From contig ARYC01000583.1 in the NCBI GenBank assembly GCA_000711775.1, positions 1 through 64,000 on the forward strand: DNA of 64,000 nt, given 5' to 3'. This stretch comes from Oxytricha trifallax. Its lineage: Eukaryota > Ciliophora > Spirotrichea > Sporadotrichida > Oxytrichidae. Shown piece by piece: positions 20,828 through 34,349 of this stretch; position 1 is the first letter of the stretch; the number at the start of each line of letters is the position of its first letter. Made by a program: the position numbers and the translations under genes. Under the pieces are notes generated by a model that worked only from the letters and a program-made list of their open reading frames with translations, did no database searches and had not been told where the DNA came from.

Positions 20828-22238
20828 TCATTACAAAAGCTCAATATTTTATTCTTCGTATCCTTTAGGAAACTGAAATGGTTTTCCTTTCTCTGGAACG
20901 AATCCTTTCATGGTACTTTTGAAATTTACTATGCGTTTCTTGAGATAAATTCTTTTGAACTTCGCTTTATCTGGGTTAAAAATAAGAGGTTTTTGTAGCA
21001 TATTTCTTGCAACTACTATAACTCGTTTTTAATCACCTGTATCTATGCTCTATAGCAGAGCCTTTTTAGCCAATTAATCCTACTTTATCTAAAACTAATT
21101 TAACTTTTGTACAACGGATTTGTCATATAAGAGAGGCTAGTCGTCTCTTCCAGATTGTTTCTCAAGTGGTACCATTTTGAAAGTATTTTTAAGTTAAGGC
21201 TTATCAATTAAGTCAAAATCTAGTAAGTCAGTTGATCTTTATAGGTTATAAGTGCTATTTTTCTGTGAAAATAAGAGTGAAATTTTCTAAGTAGTGCTGT
21301 TGAACCCTACATCTGGATTTCTTGATCTGATAGGGCTGCTTTTCAAATAATTATCATGTATGTTGTAAGTACCAGGATTTGGAAATGAATCTTTTTCATC
21401 TTTGAAAAATTGATTTCTTTCTTGTAAATCTCTAAAAGCAGCACTTTAATTTACATATTTCTTTACTTCTAAAGTTAATGACTTAAATTTTTCTATAAAT
21501 CCAGATGATGTGATCCTTGATAGGGCTTTAGCAGAAGGGAGTTGTAATTTAACTATTTAATTAGTATCAGAATCTTTGAAGTTTATCAGAGTCTCCACGT
21601 GGCTTTGAGATTTTATGATTTTAGCCTATAAATTTTAATTCTCATCTGTGTTTAGTTCATAAAAATGAAGAAGCTGCTTGTTTAATTGCATGTCTTTTTC
21701 ATCATTATACTTATTCGAAGTGTAGAAAAGTTCAGACTAAGGAGATAAGGTTGTTATTTGTTATTTATTGTTTGTTGAAGCATCTGTTGTAAGGTATTAA
21801 GCTGAGGCTGACTTGAGCAAGTTATTTTTTACTTGGCTTGTACTATCGTACTGACGAGATTTAGACTATGAAGCCAGAGACTGTCTAACCCAAGATTGAT
21901 TCTTATATAAATTTGGGGATACTTGCTATATGTCAACTTGTAATTTGAAAAAATAGTAAAAATACTTTCAAAATAATGTTTCATTATACAACACATTTAT
22001 AAAATTGTAATTCTTCAAACAAAGGTAGAGAACCTTTGCCATTAGTTGCATAATCATAGTTATTTTCGTATAAACTTTTATCTTTGAGACTTTTGATGCT
22101 CTTATTCATATTTTTCTAATTATCCACAGTGATATTTCTAACATATAATCCTTTAAGTAGGAGTGAAGCTTTTTTATTTTTTAATTTATGCGAATTAAAA
22201 TCAACTGAACTTTATTACCTTCCTATTAATTTACCCAT
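20828..22238 (-). CDS. SHIPPO/STPGR-like PGTY-repeat protein
   Basis: ATG 22238 (MGKLIGRQQSSVDFNSHKLK) to TGA 20828-20830, about 445 residues once IES 21938-22004 is removed. The clearest motif is SFPNPGTYNIHDNYLKSSPI (about 21325-21385), the PxPGxY sequence of SHIPPO repeats, followed by degenerate copies (RSRNPDVGFNSTTQK, FKMVPLEKQSGRDDQP). The C-terminus is basic (FKRIYLKKRIVNFKSTMKGF). Proteins with these repeats are common in cilia and flagella, where several line microtubules; ciliary placement here is inference. Only one repeat is strong, so the family assignment is moderate. Confidence 0.75.
21938..22004. other. IES, 67 bp, pointer TTGTAATT
   Basis: TTGTAATT at 21938-21945 and 22005-22012. 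The join on minus reads LPLFEELQVDIQQVSPNLYK in frame. Confidence 0.9.
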
Positions 22239-23042
22239 TTTATCTCTTTCGTTTAAAAATGGAATGAAATTTTACTAAGGCTATTAATACGACCTTAAAT
22301 ATAGTATAAAGTTTAAACTAATTATAAATGCCATATTTTTTCATATAGTTTGAAAAAATGCAAATATTTATTAAAAAATTATTTCTCTGTACCTGAATAT
22401 ACTAGATGAACTTTTCAGCAATTATCTATGATTTTAATTCTGCTCATGTTTCTTAGTTGTTTTTACCTAATCATGCACATCATCATGGAAACTTTTCTTT
22501 ATACTACTCTTATTTCAATATTGATCATATTAGAAATCTCCAATTTCGTTATATTGTTGAAATTATTTATCACTCGATCGTATTTAAGGACTGCTTACAT
22601 TCCTAGATTTGTGAAAGTCAAATTGACACTCGTCTTAAATACCAGAGTCGAATAATAATTTCGATTTGTAGGGGACCTGTTAAAAATACTTAATGCTTTC
22701 AGATTGCTGAACATAATTTTAGAACATTTTATTATTGTGAAATTTTTGCAATAAAAATTGTAAACCAAATAATTAAATTAAAATAGATAATACTCCATTA
22801 TTAAGTAAAATTTATAGAACAAAGAATTAAAATTAAGAATAAATATTATACTGATATTTCTTGTTTTATAATTATTAAATTAACATTAAATTCTTAATTA
22901 TTGCTATAAAAAATAGTTCTAGAAAATAATGGTTAATATTATCTGCTCGAATTATAATTTCTTTTAATAATAAACTCAGTCCTAGATTTTTTTATTGCTA
23001 TAAATTTTTAATTTTTCTTGTAATATGTTAAATGAAACTAAA
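22239..23042. other. Unassigned region
   Basis: AT-rich. A plus-strand frame at about 22425-22900 stays open with TAA/TAG as Gln (NHAHHHGNFSLYYSY, FRYIVEIIYHSIVF), but chance frames of this length are common when TGA is the only stop, and I see no domain. Left unannotated as a gene. Confidence 0.4.
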
Positions 23043-26000
23043 ATGAAGAGCTTTAAGGTTATGTCAGGTATGATTCGTTAAGACTAATATTTGTAACTGA
23101 AACCCGATTATAGAGAGCCAGACTACTAAAGACATATTTCATAAGAAGTATTTGCAGGAAGAAATGAATACCAAACGATTTCTCAAGTCTATCGCCTATG
23201 AAGTACAACTAAACTGTAAGTTAATGTAACTTTATTATTACAAAGAAACTTCATTTGTGATTAACTGAAATATATCATATCACTAATTAGCCTTTAATGA
23301 GATTCACTTTTGATTCCAATTAAATTTACGAAAATTCTCTAAATTCAGCCTTTTCTAAATGATGGTTGATTTTTATCTTTATATTTATACAATTACAACA
23401 GAAATATTGATGTGCTACACTTTATTTTATCATTTATAAACTCATAAACACTTTCTTACATTAACTTGATTGATATAGAGCATTAAAAATATTTAAATAA
23501 GTCTGTAAGTTTGATCTTCATTTTTTGTAAATACTAAAATTTATTACAAAATTTATAATTTATAATTAAGCTTCTACAAATTAAGAAAACATGCGCATAT
23601 CATAGAGGGATTAATTATATACCAATTATTGTTGAAATTAATGATCCAAAGCTCAAGGAACACTATGGTGGAAACTTTATGTTGCAGGTTTATGACTAAA
23701 CAAATGAAAATGTATTTGAGAGGATTTTTTATAAATAATTATTATTTAATGTTTCAATCATTACACATTCAGAATTCATTTGTGCATGGGATCTCATGCT
23801 TATATTCCATCCCATAAAACTTGCTTTTTATATATTAAATTATAAATTAAAGATTTTACAATGTAAGGACAATCAATTAATATCTAACGAGTGATATATA
23901 GATGACATATTAAGTTGGAACATATTCTACAACTACTTTTTCTTCAAGTTAGATCCAAGAGAAAAGGAATCAGATTGGATTTATGTTGTATTTTTCAATA
24001 GAGAGATGGGGGTTATCAAAATTAAGGATCTCGCATTTAATGATTAGAGTTGTACGTTAAACACATTTTTTCAAAAAAAATTTTATCTAATAACCGTTAT
24101 ATATAGTTCAGAATATGGGGATTCAATCTAAATTTAATATTAAAATTCTTAAAATGTTATAAATTTTATTAACTTTCAATCACAAATGTTCTACTACGCT
24201 AATAATTCTGAGATTAAAATTATAGAGTTTAAGTGTGAACCCCCAAAGGGAGGAATTTAAGAGTATATTCCATAGACTCATTAATACGTCAGCTACCACA
24301 TAAATTAACCTTGCAAAATTTTGTCGTTCTTTGAAAATTCCTTCTCTAGAGATATTTTTCTAAATTTGCACATCATTTATACATTTACCTTGCTCTTATT
24401 AGATTACTTATATTTTATGAGATGGAGACTATATAATGATAGCTGTGGAGACAGTGGACAATTAAATTGATTTCACACGCTTGTATTTCTGGAGCAAAGA
24501 CCTAACTAAGCTAGATTTAGAATTTTATTAGTACCGTGAAGTAGTAAAGAGAGACTCCGTTTAGAATGACCCTATAGTTAAATTCAAGCATGTAATAATG
24601 ATGAATGAAATTTAATTTGGATGTGCATTAAGGTCTTCTGGGCATGTTGACTTATACTGGAATTTCACGCTAACTAATTCGCCTGATGGTAAATATTAGA
24701 TTTAAAAGTAAAACTTATTTTAATGTAGAGAGATTTCAAGACATAGAAGTAAATTATAAAGCAATACATTTGAAAAGATTTACTGAGGATAAAGACAAAA
24801 ACGGCCATGATTTGGGAAAAATGTTGTTTATAAATTTGGAGCATGAATAGAGAATTGGTTTAGATGTTTCGGAAATTGTAAATTACAAAATAGATAAATG
24901 GAGAGAGCTGTTCTATGACCTATAAAAAAATTATTACTATTCTTTTAATTGTAAATTTCTATAATTATAATCAAATTCTAAGTCAAGATTTTTACTAAGA
25001 TAACATTAGTAACAACCAACTTCTTTGTATCCTATAATAAAGTCGTCTCCATAAACCTTAAAATGATATTATATTTTTAATAAATCTAGACAATATTTTC
25101 TGATTGATCTATAAGTTTATTTGACATCGTAAAGAAAGAATGGAAGACCCACTTTTTCTTTTAATCAGATGTGATTGAGTTGCTTCGTAATTAAAAGAAA
25201 GGCAAGGCCTCCGATTTGAATGTTGGAGCTTATTTGGAAAACGGTGATATCAGGATGATGGATGCAGCTGATGCTAATTTATTTATACTTCATAAATATC
25301 AATCTGTTTTCTCAAAAGATTTTAATATGTTTCAAAATGCATATCAAGAGCAGTGGGTTTTGAGTGATTAAACTTTTAAAGTAGAGGGTAAACTAGAAAC
25401 TATCGTGTCTGATTGGAGAGATATGGCATCCCATTATATTCAAACAAGGCTAGCAGGTGGAAAGGCTAAAATCTATAATTTTTTAATTAACCTCCTTCTT
25501 AAAAGGCATTCATATTTTAATTAATTAAATCACCGGTTTTTAAAAAGATCAAATTGTTGATTTAACTGGCATTGTTGAATACAAAGAAGGAGAGGAGCTT
25601 GTTCGATTTATTTCGTACAATAAAGAAGAGGATTTTGTTATAATCAATAAGAATCAAAGAACTATTTCACATTTGTTTACGGATTTTAATTGTTGAATTA
25701 AATGATTCATCAATAATATGAGGTTATCTTAATAATTTTAAAAATCAACTATTAGATCTTATACGAACTAAGCAGCTATTATTAAAATCAATAAGAAAGA
25801 TAAAAATGATACATCTCACATAGAAGAGGGATTAATGAATGTCAAACTACACAGAACATTTAAATACAGACTTCATGAAGATCCTTTGTAATAAGTTGAT
25901 ATCGAAGGGAAAGTTCACACACTTGTAATGACTTAGAAAAATAATAATCAAATTCTGTTCTTCAATTTTAAACCATAACATTTATTTTCACAATATTTTA

Positions 26001-29000
26001 TATTTATCAAATTAATAACCGAACACCTTAATAATTTTTTAAAATCTATACTTGTATCAAATGACTTTAATTCAAATCTCTATTTTACTCAATTTTAAGT
26101 AAAAATTTGTAATTTTAATTTTATATTTTGAATGACAGAGACATGCTAAAACTGTCAATTTAAGATGAGTTGTTTACTAAGTAGGAGGATATGTAAATTT
26201 AAAGTCTGCAGGTTATTGATGATGAATATGTTTACTCCCTCTCTAATGAATCGGAAATGCAGAAAAACTCAGGATTTTTTATTCAAAATGCTAATTAATT
26301 TTTAGAGAAGGAGGGTAAAGATGCTTCAAACTTCAAACTTAAGGGGGCTTTGGTAGGCTGCAATGACCTCTTAGATTACTACAAAGATGATTAAAGAATA
26401 AAAAACTTAAATTATAAATTTGTTTATTATTTGATTTGTAAAGGAATAAAATAAACAATAAAAATTAATAAAACAAACTAAATATAACTCATCTCCTTAA
26501 AATTCTATCACTAATAAGATTTTTAAATAGAAAATAATTAAAAAAATTTAAGTTTTGAATAGCCTACATGTCTAATTATGATTCAATAAAGATTGTTCCA
26601 GTTTTACATAGAAGCGTCATTGGCTTTATAGGAATGAAGCAAAGACACAAATACTTAGCCTTCAAAAAGTAAAAAGACAAGCTTATTGCTTTAGATAAGA
26701 AGGGATCCTTAACAACTTGGAGTATACAAACTGGAAAGATCTTGGAGCATAGAAACTTGCCCAAGACCTCAGACTTCTCTAGCTACTAGATTTATCAGTA
26801 TGATGAAGAAGATATAACTTACAAGGCATCTTGGAATCAGCCTAGAGTACTCCTAGTAGATAGAAACAATCCCATTGAAATCGATTAAATGGAGTATTTT
26901 GGTGAGAGGATGCAATCTTCGCTCGATAATAACGTTTCCTATGTTAAAATAGAGGAGAAATCTTTCCTGAAATACAAACTTATTGAAATTACAAGTATGG
27001 GAGATGTTGAAGAACACTTTAGCTTTATTCACCCAAATTATGGCATGGGGAAGTATCAAAGAATCTACTTTAGTGATGATCTTTAGTACATGCTTGAGCG
27101 CATTTAAAATTAGCGAGTGTTCTTCTATAAAAGAGTGGATACAGGTATACCTGGTGAGATAAAATGGCAAATGATAAGAAGATTGAAATAATTCCCGATG
27201 GATCTATCTGAGTGCACATTTGCTAACTTCCTCTTCTCTCCAAACCTTTAATACTATCTTGATTACGACAAAGATGATAACATTTAATACCACTAATATA
27301 ATAATTATCATATTTGATAACATTTTTGTCATTAAGAAGACGATAGATTAATCTAATCATGTCCTCATACCTTAAGGTCTTATGAACCCATCAAAAGAAA
27401 ATGTAAAGCTGATTGTTCGAAAGTTCAAATGGGTAGATAATGGAAAGATAAGAATAATGAATTATGAGGGATTTGAGAAGACAGTTGATATAAATGATGA
27501 TTTCAAAGAAATATCATACTGCTGTGTTCCTATGGTGAATTATGAATATTTGAAGGATGACGAAAAAGCTGGGCATTTAAAATTAATGCGATACATAGTA
27601 AAGGACATTATTTTTTTATTTGTTTAAACTTAATGCATTTCTACTACGATGTTTCTTAAATTGAGGAAGATTCACAAGGCACATATTCAAGATTAAACAG
27701 AAAGTATTAAGAATACTTTGAAGCCTACTACTCTGATAATCTCAGAAGTCCATAGGAGCTTTACGATGTACTCTTTAAAGTGGATTATAATATAGATAAT
27801 TGCAAGGGGAAATTAGTAGCAGATCTAAGTTTTACATATTTCCATTGGAAACTTGCTGAAATGATGAAAGATTAGCCTAAATTTAACATAAAGAGATACT
27901 AAGTATAAGATTTGCAATTGCTAGCACTAAACATATTCCCGCATGGAAATACTATTCTGCATTACGCTCATAAACAGTTATTCATCATAAGAAGAATATA
28001 CAAGGTAATTGAGAAAGCTTACAAAGAAATGAGTGAGAATCAAAAAGAAGGTATTCCCTTTGAGATTCCGTTTATTAAAAACTTTGAGGGGCAAACCGCT
28101 ATTCACTTATGTCTAAAAAATCAGAATTATAAATCAGCAGATATTATTTTATCAAAACTATGTAATTAGTCCATTGATTCTCACAGCAGATAAATATCGG
28201 ATATCTTGCCTGAAATAGTCGAAGCTGAGCTATAATAAAAATAATTGAAATTAAGAATCTTTTATTTAATACCCATTCTTGGACCTTATTTGGATAGTAG
28301 AATAAAGCAAACTATTCAGCTAAAGGATTTCAGAAGAGGAGCAATTAAATAAACTTAATATAAGAGTAAAAATATTTTCCTAATTATTATATCTAGATTT
28401 ACCAAAACGGACTAGATTACGCAATAAATGCTTTCGAATTATTTTTAATTTCTTATACTTTTATTATGGCCAAATTCAGACACTGTGAAGGAAAAGTTTT
28501 TTATTTAATCTAACATAGACTCAGAAGTTGTCCTTGACCTCTTAGATGTACCATCAGTCCATTTAAACTTAAAACTTATATAAATAGATTAAATTGTTAA
28601 GAATAATATTGCTAATAGGCTAATGCTTTTTACTAATCAAATTACTTCAATAACAGTAGGGTAAATACAAAGCATTATACTCTTAAAGACAGATTTAATT
28701 TAATGACTAAAAATAACAATTTACACTATCTTTATTGATAAGGTTGTGTTATTTTATTTTATTGCTTTAATTATAGTATTTTTATTAAGAAATCTCTTAT
28801 TTTGTTTACAAGAATTTTTAACTAAATTATTTCAATTATTTCAATAAATTATTTTAAACTAACATCTTTTGTAATCTACCTCACTTTTTTAAAAAAATTT
28901 TAATGAGAATTTATAAATAATTTTTATTGGGTTAAATTGCTATTAGGAGAAAGTTAGTGAAAAGTTCTTTGAAGCCCTAGCAGATTGTAAAAAGATTGAT

Positions 29001-30992
29001 ATATTTAAGCATAGAAGTGTCCAAGCTATCATCGACTATAAATAAAAAATCCCAATATTCTTGAAAATATTATTTTTGAATTTTTATGAATTTAATAATG
29101 TTATTATCTTTTAGGACAATACAATATAATCATTTTCAATTTTATAGACTTTCTTAATCAATTTGAAATCAATTTTTTATTCAAAAATTTACCATTATTA
29201 CACAAAGAATTTTAATTTAAATACAATTCTTTTTTGAAAAGAATATTTAGGTTATTTGAATGGCCACTAGCCAAAGAACAAACCATTAAGCTCCTTTTTA
29301 TGCCATTCCTCTTCTATCATGTGCTTTTCATTATCTATTCAAATGTCTTCAATAGCCAATATGCAACAACTGATTCATTACTGGCAGCCGACCGAGTAAT
29401 TTCCGCTTTCTTATATAGCAATTTAATTTAAAAATATCTATAATCCAGTATAATTCTTATACATAATGAGCATTTATTTCCTGCAGAATGAGGTACGCTA
29501 AATGTATCTGAGTGGGTTTGAGTATCTCTCTTCAGTATGGAACTATGCCGACTTTATCCCCCCAATCCTAATTATAGTAATAGTGTCAATTCATCTGTAA
29601 CTTTAAGATATTTAAGATGACTAGATGAACGAGGATGGAAGTAAGGACTATAATCACAAGGGAGATATTGATTTACAGGGCCTAAGCGCTATTCATGCCA
29701 TTACAAGTTTACTATAAGAAATTACTTTTTTAAAAAAATATATTATTTATTTTATCAAAACAGACTATAATTAATTGATTATAATGTGGATCAAACTCCT
29801 CTATTTCTTAAGAATTTTCAAGTAAACTGGCTACTTGATTAGAATGTTAAGCGAAGTTATTTACTAGATGAGGGTTTTCTTAATAGTGTTCTTTATAGTC
29901 TTATTAGGCTTTGGAGAGTCATTCTTAAGATTTAGATTAAAAAATGAAAATTTAGGAGATTTCAGAGGAAAATTAATTAACAATTAATTGTTGATCTTTA
30001 TTTTTAAATTTAAAGCATTAAATCTTTTTGGTAATTTTTCATTAAAGAAAACAAAAAGCATTTCTATATAATGATTATTTTGAATAAATAAATTTATATA
30101 TCTAATAAAAATTTCAAATGTAATAATAAATAGAAGCTTTTAAAATGAAATCCTTTAATATAACTAAAAGAGGAAAATATAATTTTATTCTTTGATTTTT
30201 ATTTGAATCAATATATAAATTTTGAATAAGGTATAATAACCATAATTCTGGCTTCGCTCTGAATAAATGTCATTATATTTGTAAATCATCAAAAAATTGT
30301 TATTTTTGTTAATTCTCAGAAATGAGCCCTCCAGAGGCTTAATTCATACTTAACTATGCTGATGCCTTTGTTTACACTTTTAGATTGGCAATTGGTGATG
30401 CTCAAGCAGACCTTTACAACGAAACCATCTAACCAACTGTTCTTTGGATCTTGTTCGTAATCTGCCTACTTCTTACAAACGTCGTGATGCTTAATTTGCT
30501 TATTGCTATAATTTCAGAAGCGTTTAACTCCATAAACTAGAATTCAGAGCAAGCAAATTACTAGGAGAGAGCCAGAATCATCGCTGAAAACAGCTATGCT
30601 TTTATTTGTATATAATTTTCTATGGAATTCTTATTCAAATACATATGGAATGCTAATTTTTATACTCATTTATAAAAAGCTACTTGATTCCCACTTGGAA
30701 GAAGAGAGAGCTTCATGACAAAAATAAGTACCTAGTTATAGCCAGAGAGCTTCAGGAGCAGGAACAGGATGACCCACAAGTTGAAATTTAAAATAAAATT
30801 TCAGAAGTTGGAGACGACCTCAAATAACTTGTAAGTAAAGCTTAACTGCTAATTAAATAGCACATTTTTCAACCAGTTAAATATAACCGTCTAACAGCTA
30901 TATAATTTTAGACTAAAGACTTATACGCAAATAATGAAATGATTGTATCAAGCATTAATGAGATCAAGAACGCACTTAAAATCAAGTAATGA
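23043..30992 (+). CDS. Very large WD-like / ankyrin / TRP-like cation channel, many IESs
   Basis: ATG 23043 (MKSFKVMSGMIRQDQYLQLK). Successive coding blocks on plus, separated by AT-rich interruptions, make one protein. Beta-propeller-like repeats fill about 23050-27300 (e.g. HKYLAFKKQKDKLIALDKKG followed by SLTTWSIQTG). Ankyrin-type repeats follow (GNTILHYAHKQLFIIRR; EGQTAIHLCLKNQNYKSADI, about 27940-28165). Then come membrane helices: LLFMPFLFYHVLFIIYSNVF, SSVWNYADFIPPILIIVIV, LYFLRIFKQTGYLIRMLSEV, MRVFLIVFFIVLLGFGESF, pore region FVYTFRLAIGDAQ, and S6 VLWILFVICLLLTNVVMLNL, then a coiled tail to TGA 30990-30992. This layout resembles TRP-family channels of ciliates. Ion selectivity cannot be read. 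The joins at 23190 and 26396 were checked; the other boundaries are approximate. Confidence 0.8.
23190..23597. other. IES in channel gene, 408 bp, pointer TATC
   Basis: TATC at 23190-23193 and 23598-23601. The join gives QTISQVYHRGINYIPIIVEI in frame. A second frame is also open on the left side, so confidence is moderate. Confidence 0.65.
26396..26556. other. IES in channel gene, 161 bp, pointer GAATA
   Basis: GAATA at 26396-26400 and 26557-26561. The join gives YYKDDQRIAYMSNYDSIKIV in frame. This join links the N-terminal third to the WD/ankyrin/channel part and is the main reason to call one gene. Confidence 0.8.
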
Positions 30993-31706
30993 AATTAGGA
31001 AGGTCGAATCTAGGGAAGATGTAATAAAATAATTGTTTATAGATTAGTATAAATTAACTAAGCGTTTTTTTGGAATTCTTTCATAAACATTAAGTAACAA
31101 ATTTATTAATTATAATGTAATGAAATACCTCTTTCTAGATCGATAGATAAACATATTGAATAATGGTTTTTATATAATCAGATTATGTTGATATATAACT
31201 TATCGTAATTCAATTTTTTTATTTTATTTCTCAGCTTATTTCAAGCTAACTATTTTTAATGGCAAGTGAGGATTAAGCTTGCCGATATTTAGATGAATTT
31301 AAATAAAATTATTTAACTTTTTCACTCACTCAGCAAAAACATATTCTCTAAATCTAATATAATGTAGTCAGCATTATTATATCATGTGTAGGGTTAAATC
31401 TGCTTGAATATGGTTAAGATTAGTTTAAAGTGATAGAAAACGTTTTATCTTCACATTCATTTTACAAACATTTAAATTATAAATTAATATGCCTATACCC
31501 ATTAAATATAAATTTTACCTCTAAATTCAATTGTAAAATTATAAAAATGATTTATTATGTCACAGAAAGAAAAATAATTTTTTTAAGCCAATAAGTGCAA
31601 AATTTAGTCAATGAATTTCAAAGTAATTTGTTATTAAACTTATCTAATATTTGATTTCTAAGTGCTTTTTATAAGCTGAAGACTAAATAATAAATTGTGG
31701 TCAATT
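30993..31706. other. AT-rich convergent spacer
   Basis: Lies between the channel stop and the FG-GAP gene stop. No supported gene or repeat. Confidence 0.45.
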
Positions 31707-33111
31707 TCACTCAGTCAAAAAGCCAGTGCTTACTGATGTATCATAGAATTCATATACCTCAACATAGCTCTTGTCGTAGTTGGGTACGTAGAATTCGAGC
31801 CATCCGTTTCCGTTAGAGTCGCCATAGGTAATAGAGCCAACAGTACCTCCTAGATTCTTAATCAAAGTTCTTTGGAAGAGAGTGTCGTCGGTGGTTGGAA
31901 CGAGTAGATGAGCTGAGTAATCTCCATCTCCAGCAATAAGGATATGAGCTCTTCCTTATTAGTTGGAAGCTTGTGGGTATACAGCATATGGGAAGCCTGG
32001 GCACATATTGGGAACAGTCAAAGAGAAGGCATTCTTGAAGCCTGAAGCAATAGTCTTTCTAGTATAGTTACCCTTGAAGAGATCAGTAGGAACGTCAAAG
32101 AGGAAAACTCCAGCTTTCTTGTTGTCAGTCTCATGATTGTTAACAAGGAGTTCGTGCTTTCCATCTCCATCAATGTCAAGATATTGAACTGAGTAAACTT
32201 AGTCGAGGGTACCATCAATAAGAGCTTGATTCATTACTTTACCACCATTCTTACTGATTTGATAAACTTAAAGTTTGTGTGAGAAGAACTCAGCTGAGAA
32301 GATGATGTATGATTCAGGGTACTCCTTGAATTCATGAGCTTAGAAAACTACATCTGGACCAGTTGTAATAATATGCTCATTCCATGGAGTTTGTTGAAGA
32401 CCTCCTTCGGGATGTTCAAGCCACACAAGTTCACCTTGGTTAGCCTTGGCATTAGATCTGGCAGTAAGGAAGTCAAGACGACCGTCCCCATTCAAGTCAA
32501 CCCATTAACCAAGATGATAGAAGAAGCCTGATTTTTATTTAGTTAATTGGTAAACGTGCTGTGCCTTAGAAATATCAGCTGGATCAGTTGTGATAACATA
32601 GACCTCTCCGTTGCTATGGAAAGGAACTAAAAATCCGTCTGGAACAGTGATGGCATTCACTCCTTCTCCAAAGACTTCAGGTGGGACTACATCGACATTA
32701 TTAGGCCATGTGAAGACATCAGAAAGCTCTGCAGCTCCCATATTTTTGAAGTCTCCTGAGGCAACCTTGTCTCCAATATTTGGAATTCTCTATTGTATTT
32801 TACATAGAAAGATTTTTTGCAGAATACATTTATTTTAGAATGACTGATACCTTACCCTTACCGAATACTCCAAATTGTGAAATCAACATAGAATCTTTTT
32901 GACCAGGGAATTTGGCAATCTTAATGAAAGCGGGACTTGGGTGATTGAATTAGCCAAGTTTCTTGTATCCAATTGTGCTGGATGTAGCTGTAGAAGCGAA
33001 TAAACTACTTAAATATCATTTACTTTTTAATATAGAAATTTATTACAATAATTGTAAAATGATTTTTCATAATTTTAGCAAAGCTAAGAGGGCGTAAGAG
33101 ATAGATCTCAT
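31707..33111 (-). CDS. Secreted FG-GAP/VCBS beta-propeller protein
   Basis: ATG 33111 begins MRSISYALLASTATSST after IES removal, a short hydrophobic stretch with Ala/Ser that fits a signal peptide. Calcium-loop-like repeats typical of FG-GAP blades follow: WVDLNGDGRLDFLTARSN, LDIDGDGKHELLVNNHE, LIAGDGDYSAHLLVP and YGDSNGNGWLEFYVPNYD. It stops at TGA 31707-31709, about 410 residues. Such propellers are usually extracellular or lumenal and bind proteins or sugars; partners are unknown. Base composition is less AT-rich than its neighbours and the coding part is nearly continuous. Confidence 0.88.
32790..32850 (-). other. Intron of FG-GAP gene, 61 nt
   Basis: On minus, GTATCAGTC...ATACAATAG. 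The join reads GVFGKGKRIPNIGDKVASGD in frame. Confidence 0.8.
32998..33084. other. IES in FG-GAP signal-peptide region, 87 bp, pointer AAGC
   Basis: AAGC at 32994-32997 and 33081-33084. The join gives SYALLASTATSSTIGYKKL in frame. Confidence 0.75.
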
Positions 33112-33991
33112 TTAAATATTATAAGGTTTTGAGATAGATTTTTTATAAAAAATTATTAAATATTTAATTGGACTTGAATTTAATTGTCCAGATTAGAGGG
33201 AGTATATTAACTCTATATATTCTAAATAGATATTTATATTAATCTCATATTTTAATTATTTTATCTATCTTTATAATATTTATAAAATAATCTTTAAATT
33301 TATATTGCTTAGCCTTATCTTACAAAATTAAATGATTTATTATTGCTCATATTTTAGACAAGAACTTATTCATTTATAAAATGAAAAAAAATTAAGTCAT
33401 GAGAATTATTTTCATAAATCCTTCATGCAGTATTTGACTTACTGTATTTATATGCAAAAGTGCTTCTATAATAGCTAAAATATTTAAATCTTATAAGAAA
33501 AGTTATAAAATATTAAATTCATGTAAGAACATTTTGATCCGGTCTTCTTTACTCTCATTTCATTGAAAATTATGATTTATATTTATAAATAAATTGTTTG
33601 AATTTTCAAATTTCAAAATAAAGTTATTCCAAATATCCATTATATTTTTACTTAAATTATAAGCTCAAACTTAATTGTCATATATTTAGATTTGGCCTCT
33701 GCAAGGTGATTTGAACTTATTTTTAATTAAATATAGAAAAATACAATTTAATGTTTACTTGCTAATGGGGCTTTAATTTTGAAGTGTATTACCAAACCTA
33801 CTAGGCTCACATATTGTTTCTTTTTTTGTTTTACTGCTCATTTAATTCTTTCGATTTGTAGCATACTATTGCTCTTATCTCGATAATGATTAAAATTAAT
33901 GATAAATAATAAATATCAACTTAACCCATGTAACCCAATTTAGGTAAAAAAAAAAATCAAAAAGATTTTTACTAGTAATTTATAAATGACA
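33112..33991. other. Gene-poor AT-rich region
   Basis: Very high AT. No supported coding block. Confidence 0.5.
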
Positions 33992-34349
33992 ATGGGGAGA
34001 GTTTCCTACCGACAGGGTTTAGGTACCCAAAGGGAGAATATTCCTGCTCAAATACATAAAATTTTATAAGTATTATAAATTTCTCAAAATCTTTATCATC
34101 ATTTATGTTATTAGAAATCATATATTTATCAGATAAATATTTCATCAGAGTAACATTAATTATTAATTAAAATTATAGTGCAACATATTTTTGAATGTAT
34201 CATGAAACAATAGATAAAATATAAATCTTGAATTACATGAAAAATGTTTTAAATATAGGAGTAAGGTATAAAATCAATCTTATTGTTGGATCTGGAAACT
34301 TCTGTAGGGTGCGTTAAACTGCACGGGGGACAGTAAACTCCCTTCCCAT
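33992..34349. repeat. MITE-like element, imperfect inverted ends
   Basis: The left end ATGGGGAGAGTTTCCTACC (33992) mirrors the right end, whose complement reads ATGGGAAGGGAGTTTACTG (34349 inward). The interior is AT-rich and non-coding. The tip sequence resembles the G-rich GGGGAGTTTCCTG edge of the hutI IES, suggesting one degenerate family. The arms are short and diverged. Confidence 0.5.

Noticed and set aside
22428..22900. Long TGA-free plus frame considered as a membrane protein gene
   Set aside because: With one stop codon and high AT content such frames arise by chance; no domain, start context or pointer evidence.
26853..27170. Minus-strand ORF of 105 codons
   Set aside because: Antisense to the continuous propeller/channel frame on plus.
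32018..32218. Minus ORF starting MMVPSTKFTQF
   Set aside because: Alternative frame of the FG-GAP gene; the DxNGDG blades are in another frame.
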